Shown here piece after piece: positions 45,330 through 54,118 of a stretch of 64,000 nt of DNA. A program made the position numbers and the translations under genes. The notes under the pieces were generated by a model. The model had not been told where the DNA came from and searched no databases. It saw only the letters and a program-made list of their open reading frames with translations. The stretch is from positions 186,001 through 250,000 of the forward strand of contig NZ_LFXA01000007.1 in the NCBI RefSeq assembly GCF_001187435.1, read 5' to 3'. Every line of letters starts with the position of its first letter. The stretch's first letter is position 1. The DNA is from Streptomyces caatingaensis. GTDB taxonomy: Bacteria > Actinomycetota > Actinomycetes > Streptomycetales > Streptomycetaceae.

Positions 45330-47753
45330 TCAGCGCCCGCCCACCCGCACCACCCGCAGGGCGGGCGACGCGAGGATGTCCTTCTCGCAGAAGCGGGCCT
45401 TCACCATGCGGCCCGCCGAGAACAGCTCGGTCTGGTCGCTGTAGTGGGGCGAGGCGGGGTCGGAGGACTGGGAGTACGTGAGCAGCGTGCGCGCCACCGG
45501 GCAGGGGCCGCCGTCGAAGCCCACGGCCTGGAGGTAACTGGTGCCCGAGCGCACGTCGGTGTAGGCGCCGCGCGCCGCGTCCCAGCGGGACTGGACGACG
45601 TTCCAGACGCCCAGGTCGTGCGAACCGCCGGGAATGGGAAGGCGTTTGCCGCCGCGCTCGACGAACTGGTGCTCGCCCCACGGCGCGTCGAGCGCGGTCC
45701 CCTGGGCGCGCAGCTCGGCGACGGCGTCGGCCAGGACGCGGGCGACGGCCGGGTGGGCCGTGTCGAGCGAACGGGGCGTGCGCACGGGGTCCTCGGCGGA
45801 GAAGGGCACCCGCCACAGCTTGTCCTGCGGGACGGCCGCGGTGAGCTTGCGCCAGTAGCGGTCGAAGAGCAGGGCGCCCCTGCTGCCGGGGCGGACCGTG
45901 CGGTCCCAGCGGGCCAGCACGCCGCACGCCGCCGAGACGTCGACGGCCTTGCCGTCGCTGCCCGTCGCGCGTCCGCCCGGCAGCTTCGCGCAGGCCGCCG
46001 CCGTGTCGGCGGCGGCGAGCGCACCGGCCGGGACCCGGTCGGCGAACTGCTGCTCCCGCAGGTCGTCCACGGTCAGCCGGCCGCGCCGGGCCAGGGCCGC
46101 GACGTCCTCGACCGCGCCGCGGGTGCGCAGCGAGCGCGGGGTGCCGATGTCGCCGAAGACGCGCGGGTACCCGGTCAGCGGGCGGTCCGCGTTGGACAGC
46201 CAGGCGCTGTCGTTGGAGTTCTCGGCGTACGGGGCGTCGGTCAGGGTGGGCATCGCCGACGGGCCGAAGACGCCCGGCTGCAGCGCGTCCCTGTCGCGGC
46301 CGAGCGCGCAGGCGCGGCGCGAACCGTCCAGGACGGCGAGGCCCGTTCCGGGGTAGAGCCTGCGGCCCAGCGCCGTCGAGCAGCGTCCGGCGAGGTCGTC
46401 GGTGATCCGGGGCAGCACCTGCGACTGGGACATGAGGCTGTGCCCGGCCCTGTCGGCGGCGACGGTGTTGACCCAGGGGAGGCCCTGGGTGCGGCGCAGC
46501 GCGTCCCGCACGTCGTGGACGCTCCGCGCCTTGCCGAAGGCCAACGAGGTGTCGGTGAAGCGGAGTTGCGCGGCGTTGGGGTCGGTGATCGCGTAGAGCG
46601 TCTTCCCGGTCCAGGGCAGCGGCAGTTCGCCGCCGAGCGAGGTGAGGACGGGACCGTAGCGGGTCCACCACTGACTGCGGGTCACGTCGGTGACGCGGCC
46701 GTCCTCGCCGCGCACGGGCACGGTGACCTTCCGCTCGGTCATCGCCTCGGGCACGCCGTCCACCAGGTAGGCGTGCGGGTTCCCGGGCGCGGCCCTCAGC
46801 TCGTAGAGGCCGAACGGGACGCCGGTGGCGACGGTGTGGCTCCAGGCCACGTACGGGTTGTGGCCGATCTCGACGACGGGCATGCCGAGGAGCGAGACGC
46901 CCGCGACGTCGAGTTCGCCGGGGATGGTCAGCTGGGCCTGCCAGAAGCGGCGTCCGCCCTGCCAGGGGTAGTGCGGGTTGCCCAGCAGCAGGCCGCGGCC
47001 GGTGGCGGTGACGGCCCCGGAGAAGGCCACGGCGTTGGAGCCCATGTCGCCCGCGCGGGCGGCGAAGAGGGCCTTGGCGGCGGCCTCCGGGGCACGCCGC
47101 GCGGCCGTGCGCGGCGCGGCGCCGGAGGACGGGCGGGCGCCGGTGATCCCGTCCACGGTGCCGCCCTGGCCGCCCAGGACGGTGAGCGCGTAACCGCGCC
47201 GGGCGACGTCGAGTTCGGTGACGGGGCGCACCCAGGAGGCGCCCCGGCACCGCTCGTCGGTGATCCTGTTCCGCGCGAGCCAGGCGTTGTAGCCGGCGGC
47301 CCAGCCGCGCGCCAGCTCGCGGGCCGGGCGGGACGGGCCCTCCGGGGCGGGCCGGGCCAGGAGCCTCTCGACCGTCCGGGCGTCGCGGATGCCCCGGAAG
47401 AACAGGTCGCTGGAGAGGTTGGTGGAGGCGTCGGACAGGTCGGGGCCGGGGGCGGCGTCCGGCCCGAAGTGGCGCGAGCGCTCGCCGCGCAGGGTGACGA
47501 ACCCGTCGGCCAGGGTGCACACCTGGTCGGCGGCCTGGGCCCAGCCGTCGCCGAACCCGAGGCTCGCGTAGTCCTTGGCGACGATGTGGGGGATGCCGTA
47601 CTCGGTGTAGCGGATGGTGGCCGAAAGGCCGCCTCCGGAGGGTCTGTTGTCGTCCCCGGCGGTGGCCGCCGAGGCGGCCGGCAGGGCGCCGGCGCCGGTG
47701 AGCAGGGCGAGCGCGCCGACCGTCAGGGCGCGCAGGCGGTGTCGTAAGCGCAA
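45330..47753 (-). CDS. Penicillin acylase family protein
   Basis: 807 residues. Signal peptide at 1-29 (LRALTVGALALLTGAGALPA, ASA). The alpha part runs to about 238, and the autoprocessing site GDM-G|SNAVAFSG places the N-terminal nucleophile at Ser239. Beta-chain motifs NPHYPWQ, HNPYVAWSHTV and NSNDSAWLSNADRPLTGYPR (substrate Asn) are clear. A secreted Ntn-hydrolase that cleaves amides: penicillins, acyl-homoserine lactones or lipopeptides (AhlM/aculeacin acylase-like). Start is TTG with AGGAG eight bases upstream. It follows paaK at 80 bases on the same strand, so phenylacetyl amides are an attractive substrate. Confidence 0.9.
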   Translation of the reverse strand: MRLRHRLRALTVGALALLTGAGALPAASAATAGDDNRPSGGGLSATIRYTEYGIPHIVAKDYASLGFGDGWAQAADQVCTLADGFVTLRGERSRHFGPDAAPGPDLSDASTNLSSDLFFRGIRDARTVERLLARPAPEGPSRPARELARGWAAGYNAWLARNRITDERCRGASWVRPVTELDVARRGYALTVLGGQGGTVDGITGARPSSGAAPRTAARRAPEAAAKALFAARAGDMGSNAVAFSGAVTATGRGLLLGNPHYPWQGGRRFWQAQLTIPGELDVAGVSLLGMPVVEIGHNPYVAWSHTVATGVPFGLYELRAAPGNPHAYLVDGVPEAMTERKVTVPVRGEDGRVTDVTRSQWWTRYGPVLTSLGGELPLPWTGKTLYAITDPNAAQLRFTDTSLAFGKARSVHDVRDALRRTQGLPWVNTVAADRAGHSLMSQSQVLPRITDDLAGRCSTALGRRLYPGTGLAVLDGSRRACALGRDRDALQPGVFGPSAMPTLTDAPYAENSNDSAWLSNADRPLTGYPRVFGDIGTPRSLRTRGAVEDVAALARRGRLTVDDLREQQFADRVPAGALAAADTAAACAKLPGGRATGSDGKAVDVSAACGVLARWDRTVRPGSRGALLFDRYWRKLTAAVPQDKLWRVPFSAEDPVRTPRSLDTAHPAVARVLADAVAELRAQGTALDAPWGEHQFVERGGKRLPIPGGSHDLGVWNVVQSRWDAARGAYTDVRSGTSYLQAVGFDGGPCPVARTLLTYSQSSDPASPHYSDQTELFSAGRMVKARFCEKDILASPALRVVRVGGR

Positions 47754-47833
47754 GACCGGTTCTCCTCGTGTCGGGAGGTCGCTGCGGGGAGAAGGACTCC
47801 CCTGGCGGGGAAGGGGGTTGAGGGAGCGTCCGG

Positions 47834-49135
47834 TCATGTGGCGGGGGTCTCACGCAGGTCCACGACCCGCTTGATCTTCCCCACCGACCGCTCCAGCGAG
47901 CCCGGTTCGACGATCTCCACCGCCGCCGTGACCCCCACGTCGTCCTTGATCCGCCGGGCGATCTCCCCGGCGGCCTCGGCACGCCGCTCGGGCGGGGTGC
48001 CGGGACGGGACTCGGCGCGCACCGTCAGGCGGTCCAGGCGGCCCTCGCGGGTGAGCCGGAGCTGGAAGTGGGGCGCCACGCCGGGCACGTGAAGGACGAT
48101 CTCCTCGACCTGGGAGGGGAAGAGGTTGACGCCGCGCACGATGACGAGGTCGTCGCTGCGGCCCGTGATCCGCTCCATCCGGCGGAAGACCCGGGCGGTG
48201 CCGGGCAGCAGCCGGGTCAGGTCGCGGGTGCGGTAACGGACCACGGGCATCGCCTCGTTGGTGAGCGAGGTGAGGACGAGCTCGCCGGGCTCGCCGTCGG
48301 GCAGCACCTCGCCGGTGACCGGGTCGACGATCTCCGGATAGAAGTGGTCCTCCCACAGGTGCGGGCCGTCCTTCGTCTCCACGCACTCCTGGGCGACGCC
48401 CGGGCCCATCACCTCCGAAAGCCCGTAGATGTCACAGGCGTCGAGCGCGAACCGCTCCTCGATCTCGCGCCGCATCCCCTCCGTCCACGGCTCGGCGCCG
48501 AGGACGGCGACGCGCAGGGAGGTCGAGCGCGGGTCGACGCCCTGCCGCTCGAACTCGTCGAGCAGCGTGAGGAGATACGACGGGGTGACCATGATGACGC
48601 GCGGCCGGAAGTCCTGGATCAGCCGCACCTGACGGGACGTCATGCCGCCCGAGGCCGGGATCACCGTGCAGCCGAGCCGCTCCGCGCCGTAGTGCGCGCC
48701 CAGGCCGCCGGTGAACAGTCCGTAGCCGTAGGCGACATGGACCCTGTCCCCGGGCCGGACGCCCGCCGCGCGCAGCGAGCGCGCGACCAGGCCGGCCCAG
48801 GTGTCCAGGTCCCGGTCGGTGTAGCCGACGACGGTCGGACGGCCCGTGGTGCCGCTGGAGGCGTGGATGCGGCGGATCCGCCCCTCGGGGACGGCGAACA
48901 TCCCGAAGGGGTAGTGGTCGCGCAGATCCGCCTTGGTGGTGAAGGGGAACCGGCCGAGATCGGAGAGGGTGGCGCAGTCCCGCGGGCGTACCCCGGCCGC
49001 GTCGAACGCCCGACGGTGGAACGGCACGTTGTCGTAGGCGTGCTGGAGGGTGGCGCGGAGGCGCTCCCGCTGGAGGGCCGCCAGCTCCCCGCGCGTCAGA
49101 CGCTCGCCCGGGTCCTCCGGTGCGGGATCCGTCAT
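47834..49135 (-). CDS. paaK: Phenylacetate-CoA ligase
   Basis: 433 residues, the usual PaaK length. HASSGTTGRPTVVGYTDRDL is the AMP-binding P-loop; YGYGLFTGGLGAHYGAERLG and YGLSEVMGPGVAQECVETKD are PaaK-specific; ITGRSDDLVIVRGVNLFPSQ is the C-terminal hinge. Activates phenylacetate to phenylacetyl-CoA with ATP in the cytosol. No paaABCDE or paaZ genes are in the window. The ATG giving MTDPAPED is the start; an ACCGA-TCGT-TCGGT site 23 bases upstream resembles a TetR/PaaR operator. Followed by penicillin acylase. Confidence 0.93.
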   Translation of the reverse strand: MTDPAPEDPGERLTRGELAALQRERLRATLQHAYDNVPFHRRAFDAAGVRPRDCATLSDLGRFPFTTKADLRDHYPFGMFAVPEGRIRRIHASSGTTGRPTVVGYTDRDLDTWAGLVARSLRAAGVRPGDRVHVAYGYGLFTGGLGAHYGAERLGCTVIPASGGMTSRQVRLIQDFRPRVIMVTPSYLLTLLDEFERQGVDPRSTSLRVAVLGAEPWTEGMRREIEERFALDACDIYGLSEVMGPGVAQECVETKDGPHLWEDHFYPEIVDPVTGEVLPDGEPGELVLTSLTNEAMPVVRYRTRDLTRLLPGTARVFRRMERITGRSDDLVIVRGVNLFPSQVEEIVLHVPGVAPHFQLRLTREGRLDRLTVRAESRPGTPPERRAEAAGEIARRIKDDVGVTAAVEIVEPGSLERSVGKIKRVVDLRETPAT

Positions 49136-49157
49136 CGTCACACCCCCGTGCGTGCCG

Positions 49158-49171
49158 ACCGATCGTTCGGT
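49158..49171. promoter_or_regulatory. PaaR-like operator upstream of paaK
   Basis: Inverted repeat ACCGA-TCGT-TCGGT, 23-36 bases before the paaK start. TetR-family PaaR regulators of phenylacetate genes bind ACCG...CGGT palindromes, so this is a reasonable candidate. Confidence 0.5.
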
Positions 49172-49341
49172 GGTTCCGTGTGCGCTCACGGAACCAGCCG
49201 CCGGGGCGGGCGTCAAGGGGCGCCCGCCCCGCGGCCCTCGCCCGTACGGGCGATCCCCGGCCCTGGCCCCGGGGTCTGTCCCCGGCGCGCCGGGCTCGTT
49301 AGGGTGACCGGGTGAGGACCGGACCGGGAGGAGCGGCGGAC

Positions 49342-49578
49342 GTGGCGGAGAGCGCGACCGAGGACCTGGCGGGCGACATGAGGCAGCGGCTCGACCTTGC
49401 CAACGCCACCTGGCAGTCGGGCAGTCACGGCAAGGGCGACGTCCAGATCGGCTTCATCGAGGGCTACGTCGCCATGCGCGACCGGCGCACCCCCGAGGTG
49501 CCGGCGCTGATCTTCAACCCGGAGGAGTGGCGGGCCTTCGTGGAGCTGGCCAGGGAGGGCGAGTTCGATCTGACGTGA
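49342..49578 (+). CDS. DUF397-like protein
   Basis: 78 residues. The C-terminal EGYVAMRDRRTPEVPALIFN followed by PEEWRAFVELAREGEFD matches DUF397, small proteins that usually accompany XRE regulators in Streptomyces (Wbl/BldB-like pairs). No XRE gene is adjacent. GTG at 49342 has GGGAGGAG eight bases upstream. A GTG at 49312 stands six bases after TAGGGT (49300-49305) and would give a leaderless 88-residue form. Confidence 0.78.
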   Translation: MAESATEDLAGDMRQRLDLANATWQSGSHGKGDVQIGFIEGYVAMRDRRTPEVPALIFNPEEWRAFVELAREGEFDLT

Positions 49579-49633
49579 GGGCGGGGCGTGCTCCCGCGCC
49601 CGTTCCTCCGCGGCCGCCCGCGGCGGCCCGGCG

Positions 49634-49795
49634 TCAGTGCAGGACCACGCAGCCGCGCGCCGCGAGCGCGTCGAGCAGCCGGGGCGCCGGCTCGACGGCG
49701 TTCCAGCGCAGATCGAGCTTCTCCAGCGCGGGTAGTCCGGCGAGCCACCCGGGCACGTGCGTCAGCCGGTTGGCGCGCCCCTGGATCCCGTAGTC
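49634..49795 (-). pseudogene. C-terminal remnant of a leucine-rich repeat protein
   Basis: About 53 residues: ANRLTHVPGWLAGLPALEKL, DLRWNAVEPAPRLLDALAAR and GCVVLH. This is the last repeat and the cap of the Streptomyces LRR family. The upstream repeats are gone; the open frame before it is unrelated filler. Confidence 0.6.
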
Positions 49796-49940
49796 GAGCG
49801 GCCCTCCGGCATCCGGTGCCCCTCTCCCGTGCCCCTCCCCTGTCACTCCCGCTGCTCCGCCGCGGAGCGGTGACCGTACCAGCCGTCACAGACGGTCGCC
49901 CCGGGGGCGGCCGTGCTCGACGGGCACGTACGATGTGGGC

Positions 49941-50441
49941 ATGTCCTTCCTCCGCCGCCGCAACTCCGCCACTCCCACGGGGCCGGACTTCGACGTCCTG
50001 GCCATGGACCCCGGGGACTGGCCGGGCGACCTCGGTGCCGGGCTGCTGCCCGCGCCCGACGGCAGCTGCCAGGGCGTCTTCCTCCGCTACGACCTCTTCG
50101 GCGGCCGCGGCCCGGCGATGATCATCGGCAATCTGCCCGAGGGCTCGCCCGCCCGCGAGCTGGCCGAGGGGCAGGTTCCGTTCGAGGTCGCGCAGCTGCT
50201 CGCCGCGCTCGGCAACGACGAGCCGGTCAAGGTGCTGGAGACCGAGGACATGCCGGTCATGCACGAGGACAACCTGCTGATCGTGCGTCGGCTCAAGTGC
50301 TCCGAGAGCCGGATCTCCTGCACCCAGTTCGACCGCAGCGACGGCGTCCTGGTGACGATCGCCAGCTGGGACCGGCCCATCACCGACGACCTCTACCAGC
50401 TCCTCAAGCCGCTGCCCGCGGAGATGTTCCAGGCGGGCTGA
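49941..50441 (+). CDS. Conserved Streptomyces protein of unknown function
   Basis: 166 residues: FDVLAMDPGDWPGDLGAGLL, PAPDGSCQGVFLRYDLF, GPAMIIGNLPEGSPARELAE, RRLKCSESRISCTQFDRSDG and TIASWDRPITDDLYQLLKPL. No signal peptide or membrane segment. I recognise the sequence as widespread in Streptomyces but without an assigned role. The ATG lies six bases after TACGAT (49929-49934), a leaderless arrangement. Convergent with the amidase gene through a strong stem-loop. Confidence 0.78.
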   Translation: MSFLRRRNSATPTGPDFDVLAMDPGDWPGDLGAGLLPAPDGSCQGVFLRYDLFGGRGPAMIIGNLPEGSPARELAEGQVPFEVAQLLAALGNDEPVKVLETEDMPVMHEDNLLIVRRLKCSESRISCTQFDRSDGVLVTIASWDRPITDDLYQLLKPLPAEMFQAG

Positions 50442-50454
50442 GCACAGGACGGAC

Positions 50455-50484
50455 GGACCGGCCCGGGTCTCCCGGGGCCGGTCC
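50455..50484. terminator. Bidirectional terminator
   Basis: Arms GGACCGGCCC / GGGCCGGTCC with an inner GGG/CCC extension and a single bulge, lying between convergent stops. Confidence 0.7.
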
Positions 50485-50492
50485 GCCGTCGG

Positions 50493-52505
50493 TCAGCGGC
50501 CCGACGGGCGGACCGTCACGTCGGACGCCCGGACGAACGCCACCCGGTGGCCGAACTGGATCTCGTAGTACGTCTCCTTGCCCCGCACCACCCGGTGGGC
50601 CGCCGGGTCGAAGTTGCCCGCCCACAGGAACTCGCCGGGGATCTCCTCGCCCACCGCGTACGCCTGCCCGGCGGGCAGCCGGTACGGCAGGGGGACCAGC
50701 GGCTGCACCGGAACGCCGGGCGGATACGCCTCCTTCTCCGGGTACGCCCGCCCGTAGACCGGGATGTCCTTCAGCCCCTGGCGCGGGGTGGCGATCCGGC
50801 CCTGGGCGCCGGCCGTCACCGGTGACCACCACGGGTCGCGGAACCACGCCTTCTGCCCCAGGTACCACACGGCCGTCCAGCCGGGCAGCCGGCCGGCGAC
50901 GGCGAACTGCTGGCCCGTGGAGGCGCGGGCCCCGGTGTCGTTGACGTCCGTGGTCGAGGGCGAGCCGTCGGGGCGCAGCCCGACGTCCTTGATCAGCGGG
51001 GTGTTCTCGCCGGGGCCGGTGTGCAGCCGGACCGCGCCCGAGCCGTGGGGGAGGCACCGCCGCCCGGGCTTCTCGCAGCCGGTGTAGACGGGCATGTTCA
51101 CGTCGTACTCCGGCAGGATCGTGACCAGGCCGCCGAACGGGCCCCCGGCCGGGCGGAACGGCCGGCCCATCAGCTCGAAGTAGTGCGCCCAGTCCCAGTA
51201 GGGACCGGGGTCGGTGTGCATGCCCTTGATCGTCGAGGGGGTCGTGCCCGGGACGTTGTCATGGCCCAGGATGTGCCGGCGGTCCAGCGGGATGTCCAGC
51301 CGGTCGGCCAGGTAGCGCACCAGGCGGGCCGAGGTGCGGTACATCTCCTCCGTGTACCAGGCGTCGGGCCGGGCCAGGAAGCCCTCGTGCTCGATGCCGA
51401 CCGAGGCGCTGTTGACGTACCAGTTGCCCGCGTGCCAGGCCACGTCCTTGGTGGGCACGTGCTGGGCGATGTGCCCGTCGGAGGAGCGGACCGTGTAGTT
51501 CCAGGAGACGTAGGCCGGATCCTTTATCAGGCGGAGGGTCGTCTCCCAGGTGCCCTCCGTGTCGTGGACGACGATGAAGCGCGCCTTCTGCGACCGGGGC
51601 CGGTCCGCCACGTCGTGGTTGCCGTAGTCCGAGCCCTCCAGCTTCTGGTAGGGCGCGGGCACCGCCTCGCAGGACACCGACCCGGGACACTCGGCGCCGG
51701 AGGGCGGGGGCGTGGTCAGGCCGAGCCGCGCCACCTGGTCCCTGCGGGGGGCGAGCGCGCCGCTCGCGGGGAGGCTCACGTGCTGGCCGGCGTCGTTGAC
51801 GCGCTCCTGGCCGGTGCGGAGCACCTCGAAGACGTCGTTGGCGAAGGCCGTGGCGGACCTGGTGTCCGACGCGCCGGAGTAGCCCGCCACCGCCCCGAAC
51901 CAGTCGTCCGGACGGCCGCTCGCCGGGAGGCCCAGCCGCTTCTGCGCGTCGGCGAGCAGGGCCGCGCCGCCGCGTACGTTCTCCGCGGTCCGCTCCCGCA
52001 GCCGGGCCGGCGGGAGGCCGGTCAGCGCGGCGGCCCGGGGCAGGGTGCGCAGCCGGGCCGGCAGCGCGCCGGGCGACGGCACGGACGGGGCCTCGCCGGG
52101 CCGGCGGTGCCCGCCCCCCGGCCCCGCCGTCGCGGCGGGGGCCGCCGCGCCGCGCGCGTCGGCACCGGGCTCGGCGGGCGGGACCGCCGAGGCCAGAGCC
52201 GTGGCGGCGTCCGTCAGATGCATCGGGCCGTAGCCGCCGGTGACGCTGGGCGCCCCGCCGTGCACGTCCCAGCGGGACTCCAGGTAGGAGACGGCCAGCA
52301 GGACGCTCTGCGGGACGTGGTACTCCGCGGCGGCTTCCGCGAACTCCCGTTGCAGCGTCCCGGTGCCGGCCCGGGCGGCCGACGCGGCGGGCGGGGCCCC
52401 CACCAGGGGCAGCAGCAGGGCGGCCGACGCCACCGCGCCGGCCGCCCGTCTGGCGTGGCGAGCGGTTCTCGGGGCGATTCCGGTTGCCGGGGCTGGTCCA
52501 CGCAA
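50493..52505 (-). CDS. Secreted N-acetylmuramoyl-L-alanine amidase (PGRP type)
   Basis: 670 residues. Sec signal at 1-45 (basic start RHARRAAGAVASAALLLPLV, cut at ASA). Residues 50-100 resemble a lysozyme-like or transglycosylase motif (VLLAVSYLESRWDVHG, TGGYGPMHLTD). The amidase_2/PGRP domain is at about 290-460 with FIVVHDTEGTW, WHAGNWYVNSASVGIEHEGF and ILGHDNV for zinc and catalysis. The C-terminal 200 residues have SH3-like traits. Cleaves peptidoglycan stem peptides outside the cell. TTG start with GAGGAGG five bases upstream. Confidence 0.9.
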   Translation of the reverse strand: MRGPAPATGIAPRTARHARRAAGAVASAALLLPLVGAPPAASAARAGTGTLQREFAEAAAEYHVPQSVLLAVSYLESRWDVHGGAPSVTGGYGPMHLTDAATALASAVPPAEPGADARGAAAPAATAGPGGGHRRPGEAPSVPSPGALPARLRTLPRAAALTGLPPARLRERTAENVRGGAALLADAQKRLGLPASGRPDDWFGAVAGYSGASDTRSATAFANDVFEVLRTGQERVNDAGQHVSLPASGALAPRRDQVARLGLTTPPPSGAECPGSVSCEAVPAPYQKLEGSDYGNHDVADRPRSQKARFIVVHDTEGTWETTLRLIKDPAYVSWNYTVRSSDGHIAQHVPTKDVAWHAGNWYVNSASVGIEHEGFLARPDAWYTEEMYRTSARLVRYLADRLDIPLDRRHILGHDNVPGTTPSTIKGMHTDPGPYWDWAHYFELMGRPFRPAGGPFGGLVTILPEYDVNMPVYTGCEKPGRRCLPHGSGAVRLHTGPGENTPLIKDVGLRPDGSPSTTDVNDTGARASTGQQFAVAGRLPGWTAVWYLGQKAWFRDPWWSPVTAGAQGRIATPRQGLKDIPVYGRAYPEKEAYPPGVPVQPLVPLPYRLPAGQAYAVGEEIPGEFLWAGNFDPAAHRVVRGKETYYEIQFGHRVAFVRASDVTVRPSGR

Positions 52506-52688
52506 TGCAGCCTCCTCGGGGTCGGGCCGTGCCGTGCGCCGGAGCGGCGGGGGAGCCGGGGGACCCCGAAACTACCAAGCGCAGGAGCCATGCAGACGAT
52601 CCGTCAAACAGACTGGACGGAGTGTTATGTCCACGTCAACGGCCTGGGCTGGGGGAACCGCGTGGGCGGCTGCGCCGTGGGGGTGAAC

Positions 52689-52723
52689 GCCGACACGCCG
52701 CGCTCGGGGCGCGGCGTGTCGGC
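52689..52723 (-). terminator. Terminator of phosphotransferase-like gene
   Basis: Perfect 15-base arms (GCCGACACGCCGCGC and its complement) with a TCGGG loop, 17 bases after the stop at 52740. Confidence 0.75.
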
Positions 52724-52739
52724 GGGTGGCGGGCGGCCC

Positions 52740-53846
52740 TCAGCGGGTGCCCACCGCAGCTCGTACCGCACGACGGGCCATGGCGCAGTCGTCGTGCAGC
52801 CGGCGCAGCAGCAGCCGCTGCTCCTCGCCGGTGTCGGGCGAACCCGGGGGCACCGGCTCCTGGAGGGAGCGCTGCACGGCCGTCTCGTACCTCCTGATCT
52901 CCCGGGTGAGGACCAGCATCAGATTCACCAGAAAGGCGTCGCGCGAGGTGGGCCCCGCGGCCTGCGCGTGCTGGCTGATCTGCCGCCGGGCCGCCGGGGC
53001 GTCGCCGAGGACGGCCCACAGCGTCGCCAGGTCGTACCCCGGGAGGTACCAGCCGGCCTGGTCCCAGTCGACCAGGACCGGGCCGGCGGGGGAGAGCAGG
53101 ATGTTGGAGAGGAGGGCCTCGCCGTGGCAGAACTGGCCCTGCACATGGGCCAGTCCGTGCAGGAGCTTCTGGAGGTCGCCCATGTCGCGGTCGGTGAGCA
53201 GGCCCAGTTCGTGATAGCGGGCGATGTGCCGGCCGTAGTCGAGCGGCATGTCGAACATGCCGGCCGGGGGCCGCCACAGATTGACCCGGCAGAGCGCGCC
53301 CAGGGCCACCCGGACATCGGCGCGGGGCGGGGTGGTGGACGGGTGGCGCTGGGCCGCGGCGGGGCGGCCCGGCATCCGCTCGATCACCAGGGTGCCGTTG
53401 TCCGGGTCGGCGGCGATGAGACGGGGGACGCGGACGGGCGGGCGGTGCCGCACGAACGCGCGGTATGTCGCTATTTCGTGCTGGAACCGCTCGGCGGAGG
53501 CGGGGGAGCGGTCCAGTAAACACTTGGCCACGGCGCTGTTGCGACCGGCGGTGCCGACCAGCAGCACGGAGCGGCTGCCGCGGCGCAGCACCTGGACGGG
53601 GTTGAACTCCGGGCAGATGCGGTGCACCGAGGTGATCAACGGCCGGAGCTCGGCCCCCTGAGGGCCCGACAGGTCCAGTCTTCCGCTGAGGGGTTGCTGA
53701 GCGCCGATCCCCGGACCCCGCCGGGCCCGGCCGCCCCCGAACGCGGCTCCCACGGCATGGGAGGGGTCGAGGTACGGTCCGCCGCTCTGCTGGGGCGGCC
53801 GCGCGGGCCGGAGCGGAGCGGACACGGAGGTCGATGCTGCATACAT
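52740..53846 (-). CDS. Phosphotransferase (APH-like) with Glu in the catalytic motif
   Basis: 368 residues. Residues 1-75 are a Pro/Gly/Ala-rich N-terminus. The kinase-like fold has [20 protein letters not shown] and [11 protein letters not shown] in the N-lobe, [20 protein letters not shown] as the catalytic loop and [20 protein letters not shown] for metal binding. The catalytic base is normally Asp (HGD); here it is Glu. The long disordered N-terminus and the neighbouring regulator suggest a regulatory or pseudokinase role rather than antibiotic resistance. The ATG giving MYAAST is preferred. Divergent from the NsdA-like regulator. Confidence 0.8.
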   Translation of the reverse strand: MYAASTSVSAPLRPARPPQQSGGPYLDPSHAVGAAFGGGRARRGPGIGAQQPLSGRLDLSGPQGAELRPLITSVHRICPEFNPVQVLRRGSRSVLLVGTAGRNSAVAKCLLDRSPASAERFQHEIATYRAFVRHRPPVRVPRLIAADPDNGTLVIERMPGRPAAAQRHPSTTPPRADVRVALGALCRVNLWRPPAGMFDMPLDYGRHIARYHELGLLTDRDMGDLQKLLHGLAHVQGQFCHGEALLSNILLSPAGPVLVDWDQAGWYLPGYDLATLWAVLGDAPAARRQISQHAQAAGPTSRDAFLVNLMLVLTREIRRYETAVQRSLQEPVPPGSPDTGEEQRLLLRRLHDDCAMARRAVRAAVGTR

Positions 53847-54035
53847 GGGCGGAACAGATCCCTTCGTGTGCCGTCGAGGGGCCACCCCCGCGCATCACCC
53901 CCCGCGAGGCGCGGGAACCGCGGGCGACCGGTGATCGCCGTGCGGTCGTCGCGCACCCTGGGGAATGCGCGACGGGTGGCCGGGGTGGCGCGTTCCTACA
54001 TCACACCCGTTCATGGGTGGCACACCATCTGGCGG

Positions 54036-54055
54036 ACCCTGGCGAACCCTGGCGA
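54036..54055. repeat. Tandem 10-base repeat in the divergent promoter
   Basis: ACCCTGGCGA occurs twice in tandem, followed by AATACTCGCC, 64 bases before the regulator start. Possible regulator site. Confidence 0.4.
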
Positions 54056-54118
54056 ATACTCGCCTGGCCTTCGGGCGGCCGATACCTTCAAGTCAGCCGA
54101 GGAACCTGGGGGCTTGAC

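Noticed and set aside
52506..52739. Possible small plus-strand gene starting MQTIRQTDWTECYVHVNGLG
   Set aside because: No stop before the antisense phosphotransferase gene, and it runs through the terminator stem; more likely the amidase promoter region.
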